A stretch of DNA of 64,000 bases, from the NCBI GenBank assembly GCA_963778945.1, contig CAVZWL010000023.1, forward strand, positions 62,001 through 126,000, in the 5' to 3' direction. Shown one piece after another: positions 59,513-64,000 of the stretch. How positions within the stretch are numbered: the first letter of the stretch is position 1; every line of letters begins with the position of its first letter. The DNA is from Fen-1254 sp963778945 (lineage in GTDB: Bacteria; Bacteroidota; Ignavibacteria; UBA10030). The notes beneath the pieces are model-generated. The model saw only the letters and a program-made list of their open reading frames with translations, was not told the origin of the DNA and ran no database searches. The translations under genes were made by a program, and so were the position numbers.

Positions 59513-60073
59513 TTATTTCGGGGGATATTTCTTTGCTGCTTCTTCCCACGTTAATAACGTTTGTATGCCGGTGCGCTTTGGGATATTGAGGAGTTCGTAT
59601 TTCTTTTCTTTAACATAACTATCTTTGGAGTCGAGTATAAAGACCTCATCAACTTCAAGAAGTATTTCGCCGCACGGCGCCGGATTGCCGATCATAACAA
59701 ACTCGGGATTAACTTCGTATGGAATCCCGAAATGGAACGGATAAAGAGGGCGATGTATCTTTAACAATCCATTTTTGCATTCCTGCTTGATTTCCTGCCA
59801 TTGCATTTTTATATCGCCGACAGCTTCATAGATAAATTCGGTCTTTAAATGATTTTTAGGTATCCTTACGCCTAATTTCTGAATGTCATAAGTTTTCGTT
59901 CCCTTAATTCGGCGTCCGTAAACAAACTGAACAAAAACTTCATTTTCATTCAAAGGGAACGAAGTATCTGCAATGAAGATTCCGATAGCGTCCTTTATTC
60001 CATCGATGGAACAATCGATGTCTTTTATCGCATCCTTGAATAATTCGATTTCGACAGGTGTCATATCCTTCAC
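59513..60073 (-). CDS. Hypothetical protein, 186 residues
   Basis: An intact 186-residue frame with no signal peptide and no membrane helix. It is rich in charged residues and starts MKDMTPVEIELFKDAIKDID; the middle reads FIYEAVGDIKMQWQEIKQE and the end LLTWEEAAKKYPPK. Codon use is ordinary. I recognise no family. It stands alone, flanked by the gene-free stretch and the palindromic repeats, as is common for accessory genes. Confidence 0.6.
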   Translation of the reverse strand: MKDMTPVEIELFKDAIKDIDCSIDGIKDAIGIFIADTSFPLNENEVFVQFVYGRRIKGTKTYDIQKLGVRIPKNHLKTEFIYEAVGDIKMQWQEIKQECKNGLLKIHRPLYPFHFGIPYEVNPEFVMIGNPAPCGEILLEVDEVFILDSKDSYVKEKKYELLNIPKRTGIQTLLTWEEAAKKYPPK

Positions 60074-60120
60074 TAATATTATGAATCATTTTTTGTATTT
60101 ACTCAGTGTCCGACAGCATT

Positions 60121-60420
60121 CTATGTCCGCGACGAACTTGTCCCGGAAACATCGAAGATGTTTTCGGGATGGTCGTGGAGTGCTCCGACACCGTTGGCAC
60201 ATTGTAGCCGCGACCGCTGGTCGCGGAAATTACCGACACCACCGGTGTCGGCTACAGAAGATCGTATCGGGATCTCTCGATGTCAACTTGTAGCTGCGAC
60301 GAGCTTGTCCCGGAAGCATCGAAGATGTTTTCGGGATGGTCGCGGAAGTTACCGACACCACCCGCCTGAATGACTCATCAGTCGGCGTCGCCGCAATGCG
60401 GGCAGGCCGTGTCGGTTACA
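60121..60420. repeat. Cluster of REP-like palindromic repeats
   Basis: A ~50-base unit built around the near-palindrome TCCCGGAAACATCGAAGATG... occurs twice in direct orientation (60141-60169 and 60308-60336, with the second reading GAAGCATC). Between them are two perfect inverted repeats: CCGCGACC-GCT-GGTCGCGG (60208-60226) and CCGACACC-ACC-GGTGTCGG (60233-60251). The flanks carry partial copies (CCGACACC near 60351). This layout is typical of bacterial intergenic palindromic elements. Confidence 0.75.
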
Positions 60421-60456
60421 GAAACTTTCACATCTGGGTTCAATACTTTTCAAAGA

Positions 60457-63400
60457 TTATTTACTCAATTTTGTGTCCTCATTGAGCACCTCTCTCACCA
60501 TCTGGAGCATTTCATTGAGATTGTACGGTTTCAGGATGAATCCTTTTGCGCCTTCCTTGAGAAGCTCAGATCTTGTCTCAAGCGAGATGAATCCACTGGC
60601 GAAAATAACCTTGACATCCCGATTGATCTCCTTAAGCACGGCAAATACATCTGCTCCCAGAAGCTTGGGTAATCCCATATCGGTAAGAACAAGAGCAATA
60701 TCCTTAAAGTTATTCTTATAGATTTCGACGGCATCTTTTCCATTAGCGGCGGTTAAGACTTTATACCCCATCGATTTAAGCGTCGATTGTACGATTTCCC
60801 GCAAAAGCTGTTCATCTTCAACAAAAAGAATGGTTTCAGTTCCGCCTTGCTTTGCTTCCGTTTTGGCATTTTCGATATCCAGCATCTTCTCTTCCTGCGG
60901 CGCCGGAATATAGAGGTTAAATGTTGTCCCGTGTCCGATTTCGCTTTCGACCGAAATAAATCCATGATGCTCCTGAATGACCCCATGGACAACGGATAAT
61001 CCCAAACCCGTACCCTTTCCCCTGTTCTTTCGTTGTAAAGAACGGATCGAAAATTCGCCTACTGGTTTCCTCATCCATCCCGATACCCGTATCGGATATA
61101 CTGATTGAGATATAGCGCCCATTCACGGCTTGTCAGGAAATTGTTGAACAAGAGTTTCGGATGCGATTGTTTTGACCTCAATACTTATGATTCCGCCTTT
61201 CGGCATTGCATCCCTTGCGTTTACACAGATGTTCAGTAAAACCTGATGCATCTGTGATTGATCGGCACTGACGATAGGAATATTCTTTTCAACGCTGGTC
61301 TGAAATTCGATGACTTCCGGGAATGTTTCTTTTAACATTACGACGAGTTCGCGGATCAAATCGGGAATCCTCAGCGGTTTCATCGATACGCCGGTTTGCC
61401 GTGCAAAAGTCATTATCTGACGCACAAGCGCCGCACCGCGGCTTACCGCCTGCGTGATGGCAGTCGTGCTCTTTAATATCTTCTCTTCGTCTAATTTCGA
61501 CCGCTCCAAGATGGAAGTAAATGCAAGAATGATGCCCAGTATATTGTTAAAGTCATGCGCAATCCCTCCGGCTAAGGTACCGATGCTTTGGACCTTTTGA
61601 GTCTGCATAAGCTGATTATGATATAACTTACGCTCGGTAATATCGCTTATACTGCCTATTATTTTTTCCGGATCGCCTTGAGCATTGTATTGTAATTTTG
61701 CCGAAATCGAACACGGAATATGTGAGCCGTCCCGATTCTTCAGCGTTATTTCATAATCAGAAACAATCCCCTGCCTTTGCAATGCCGAATGAAAAGTCTG
61801 CCGCTCTTCAATATTGAGATAATAATCGTTCATCGACGTTCCTATAAGTTCATTCCTCTTATATTGCTTCTTCGTTATTGCCTCAATGGAAGGGCTGATT
61901 TCGAGAATCGTGCCGTCGATTAATGCCTCGTAATACACATCCTGAACATTCTCGAATATGCGGCGGTATTTATTTTCACTCTCCCGCATTTCTTTTTCAG
62001 CGTATGTCCGCTGGTCTTCTAAGTCTAAAGAATGAAGCGCATAAGAAATATCCATCGCAAGTTCTTCGAGAAGTTTCAATTCCTCCTCGTTAAAAAAGTC
62101 TTTTGTATTTGAATAGAAATTTACAACCCCTATGATCTGGTCGTCGATATGGAGCGGAAATGCAGCCAGAGAGCAGCAGCCAATTACAAGTAATTTATCC
62201 CGCTGTGATATCAGACGATCGTCGAGCTCAATATCGTTGCTGATAATAATTTGACCGTCAAAAAGTGTCCTCCACAATGGTTCTCTTCCCGCCGTGATTT
62301 GAACGAGAGATGATTGAAGTTTATTCCGTTGGCCGCTTGCTTTACCCGCGCTTGCGACAGGCTGAAACGAATTTGTCTCAGGATCAACAATACCAACCCA
62401 TGCCATTTGAAATTCGCCGTCCAGTACCGGCAATATTGCACATCTCATTCAGCAATGTCTGCCTGTCACTTTCCCGCACAATCAACTGGTTGATATTACT
62501 TAAAAGTGCATAAAGGCGATTGAGTTTGACAATTTCTTCATCCTTTCGCTTCCGTTCGGTGATATCATGTCCGATTCCAATGAGCCTGGTAATGTGACCG
62601 TCCTTATTCCTTAAAGGGAGTTTAGAAGTCAGGAGCCATTTTTTATCGCCTTTTTCATTGATTAAAAGTTCTTCCCGGTCGATAATCGACTGCCCCTTCT
62701 CGAGAACAATCTTGTCGTCTTGGATAAAGTGAGCAGCTACATCCGCCGGAAATAATTCCTCATCATTTTTCCCGATTACTTCCGATTCCGATTTGCCGAT
62801 ATTCACAAGATCGGCTTTATTCACCAGGATTTTACGCATTGCTGAATCTTTTACATAAACTGCATCCGGCAGATTATCGATGAGTGTGCGCAGTAAGATA
62901 TGCTCTTGCTCTAATGCCTCTTCCGCCTTCCTGCTCGTCATTTCGGCGAGCTTGCGCTCGGAGATATCTTCAACACTTCCGTCGTAATAGATAGTCTTTC
63001 CGTTCGGATCGCGGATTGCTCGAGCGCTCTCTCTGATATAGACAGTCGATCCGTCATTACAAGTCCAGACCGACTCCAGGCCATGCACTTCACCGTTGAT
63101 TTCAATCTGTTCAACAAATTGCTTTCGCTCATACGTTGGTTCGAATCCTTCCTCTTCAAGATTCCTTGCGGCAAGTTCTTCAAAAGATGAATAGCCAAGC
63201 ATTTTCACCAAGGTAGGATTCGCTAAAATAATTTTCCCATCAGGAGTAGTCCTATACAAGCCGATCGTAGAATTTTCATATAGTGAACGGAAGCGTTGCT
63301 CGCTTTCGCGCAGTTCTTCCTCTGCACGCTTGCGTTCGGTGATGTTTCTTCCTTCACCCAGAATGGATGCCGGGTTTCCTTTATTATCACGAATGAGACT

Positions 63401-64000
63401 GTACGTAGTTTCCGACCAATACGTCGTACCGTCTTTACGATAAAATTCAAGCTCTAAGGTGCGATTAATATTATAGGCCGGGTCTGCCGCCGTCTTCGGC
63501 AGCTCTTCCGAAAAAGCTTTCTTTGCTAATTGGAATGAGGCGGGTGCGACCTGCCGATCAAGCGGTAATTGCCAGAGTTCTTCCAGAGTAAATCCGCGCA
63601 ATTTTTCAACGGAAGGACTGATATATGTCGTTCTTAAGTCCATATCCATGAGCCAAACCGTATCTTTCATGTGTTCGGCCAACAGACGGTACCGTGCTTC
63701 GCTTTGCTTTAGCATATCTTCCGAAAGCTTGCGCTCTGTGATGTCATTGAAGGTGACGATAAGTCTGTCCGTCAGAAAAGCGGCATAAAGTTCGCAAATA
63801 CGCACAGAACCGTCGCGGCATGTAACGCGGTATTCACCAGCGTTCACTGCCTGGGCGGAGAGTTTCGCCTTTTCCAGAGATTTTTTCCACCGAGCGATCA
63901 CTTCGCACCTGTAATCGGGATCCGGGTATGCCTTCTGATACCATTGTTCGGCAGTAGGCGCGGTATGTCCGAAAAGAGCAAGAGCGCTGCGGCTCCAGTA
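60457..64000 (-). CDS. Large multi-PAS/GAF hybrid histidine kinase, three frame breaks, 5' end outside window
   Basis: More than 1,180 codons; the start lies beyond the right edge. In order it has at least four PAS domains (RYRLLAEHMKDTVWLMD; RFRSLYENSTIGLYRT; LIDNLPDAVYVKD; YRRIFENVQDVYYEA) each closed by D-I-T/S-E-R-K linkers, a GAF domain (RDKLLVIGCCSLAAFPLHID), HisKA with IGTLAGGIAHDFNNILGI, HATPase (NICVNARDAMPKGG, SDTGIGMDEE, GTGLGLSVVHGVI) and a C-terminal receiver (ETILFVEDEQLLREIV, LVLTDMGLPKLLG). Frame breaks: one extra base near 62421-62430 and near 61011, and one missing near 61125. Class of phospho-transfer kinase with its own receiver; no output domain. Confidence 0.88.

Overview
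The window looks like a chromosome segment from a heterotrophic, polysaccharide-degrading Gram-negative bacterium of the Bacteroidetes/Ignavibacteriae/KSB1-like branch. Two large secreted proteins end in a type IX-style C-terminal sorting domain (the NYPNPFNP motif, then a beta-rich tail ending GVYF/GVFLCRL). There are many signal-peptide glycoside hydrolases, a multihaem cytochrome and very large PAS-rich histidine kinases. No rRNA, tRNA, CRISPR array or insertion sequence was recognised. The taxonomic reading is inference.

Left part (1-13.4 kb): a plant-polysaccharide (pectin-type) locus. It holds a hexuronate-type MFS transporter (cut by the window edge), two divergent DUF362 proteins, and a plus-strand run of a GH74-like Asp-box propeller protein, a GH28/GH49-like beta-helix hydrolase, a GH78 alpha-L-rhamnosidase and a YdjC-type deacetylase. 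At 13.4-19.5 kb, on the minus strand, come a periplasmic GMC dehydrogenase with its subunit 3 and a nine-haem cytochrome c, then a secreted GH3 beta-glucosidase. At 19.7-23.7 kb lies feoA-feoB plus a small Cys-rich Feo protein, next to a rare fusion of a YtfE/RIC-type hemerythrin di-iron domain with a LuxR-type DNA-binding domain.

Middle (24-49 kb): a long minus-strand chemosensory region. In the order of transcription it carries CheW, a sugar-binding protein, a HEAT-repeat protein, CheR, two CheY, two tandem CheZ-like phosphatases, CheA, CheB, two histidine kinases (one hybrid), a HerA-type ATPase, a TerB-like/Pro-rich/receiver protein, one membrane chemoreceptor, two more sugar-binding proteins and a LacI-type sensor without a DNA-binding domain. 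No ABC permease or ATPase accompanies the three binding proteins, so they may act as chemosensory ligand-binding partners that follow sugars released by the hydrolases. Upstream are a NarL-type regulator with a four-PAS kinase, and a divergent receiver protein with a C-terminal four-cysteine module.

Right part (50-64 kb): a purine permease, an APC permease, a GH2 beta-galactosidase plus GH53 galactanase pair (galactan side-chain degradation), a junction at about 58.08 kb where two genes facing each other from either side are both truncated, a hypothetical gene, a patch of palindromic repeats, and a very large hybrid kinase that runs off the right edge.

A striking property of the sequence is that at least eleven conserved genes are broken by single-base indels (mostly one extra base, several in or next to homopolymers), with both halves otherwise intact. 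Sequencing or assembly error is the simplest explanation. I annotate each as one repaired gene spanning both halves.
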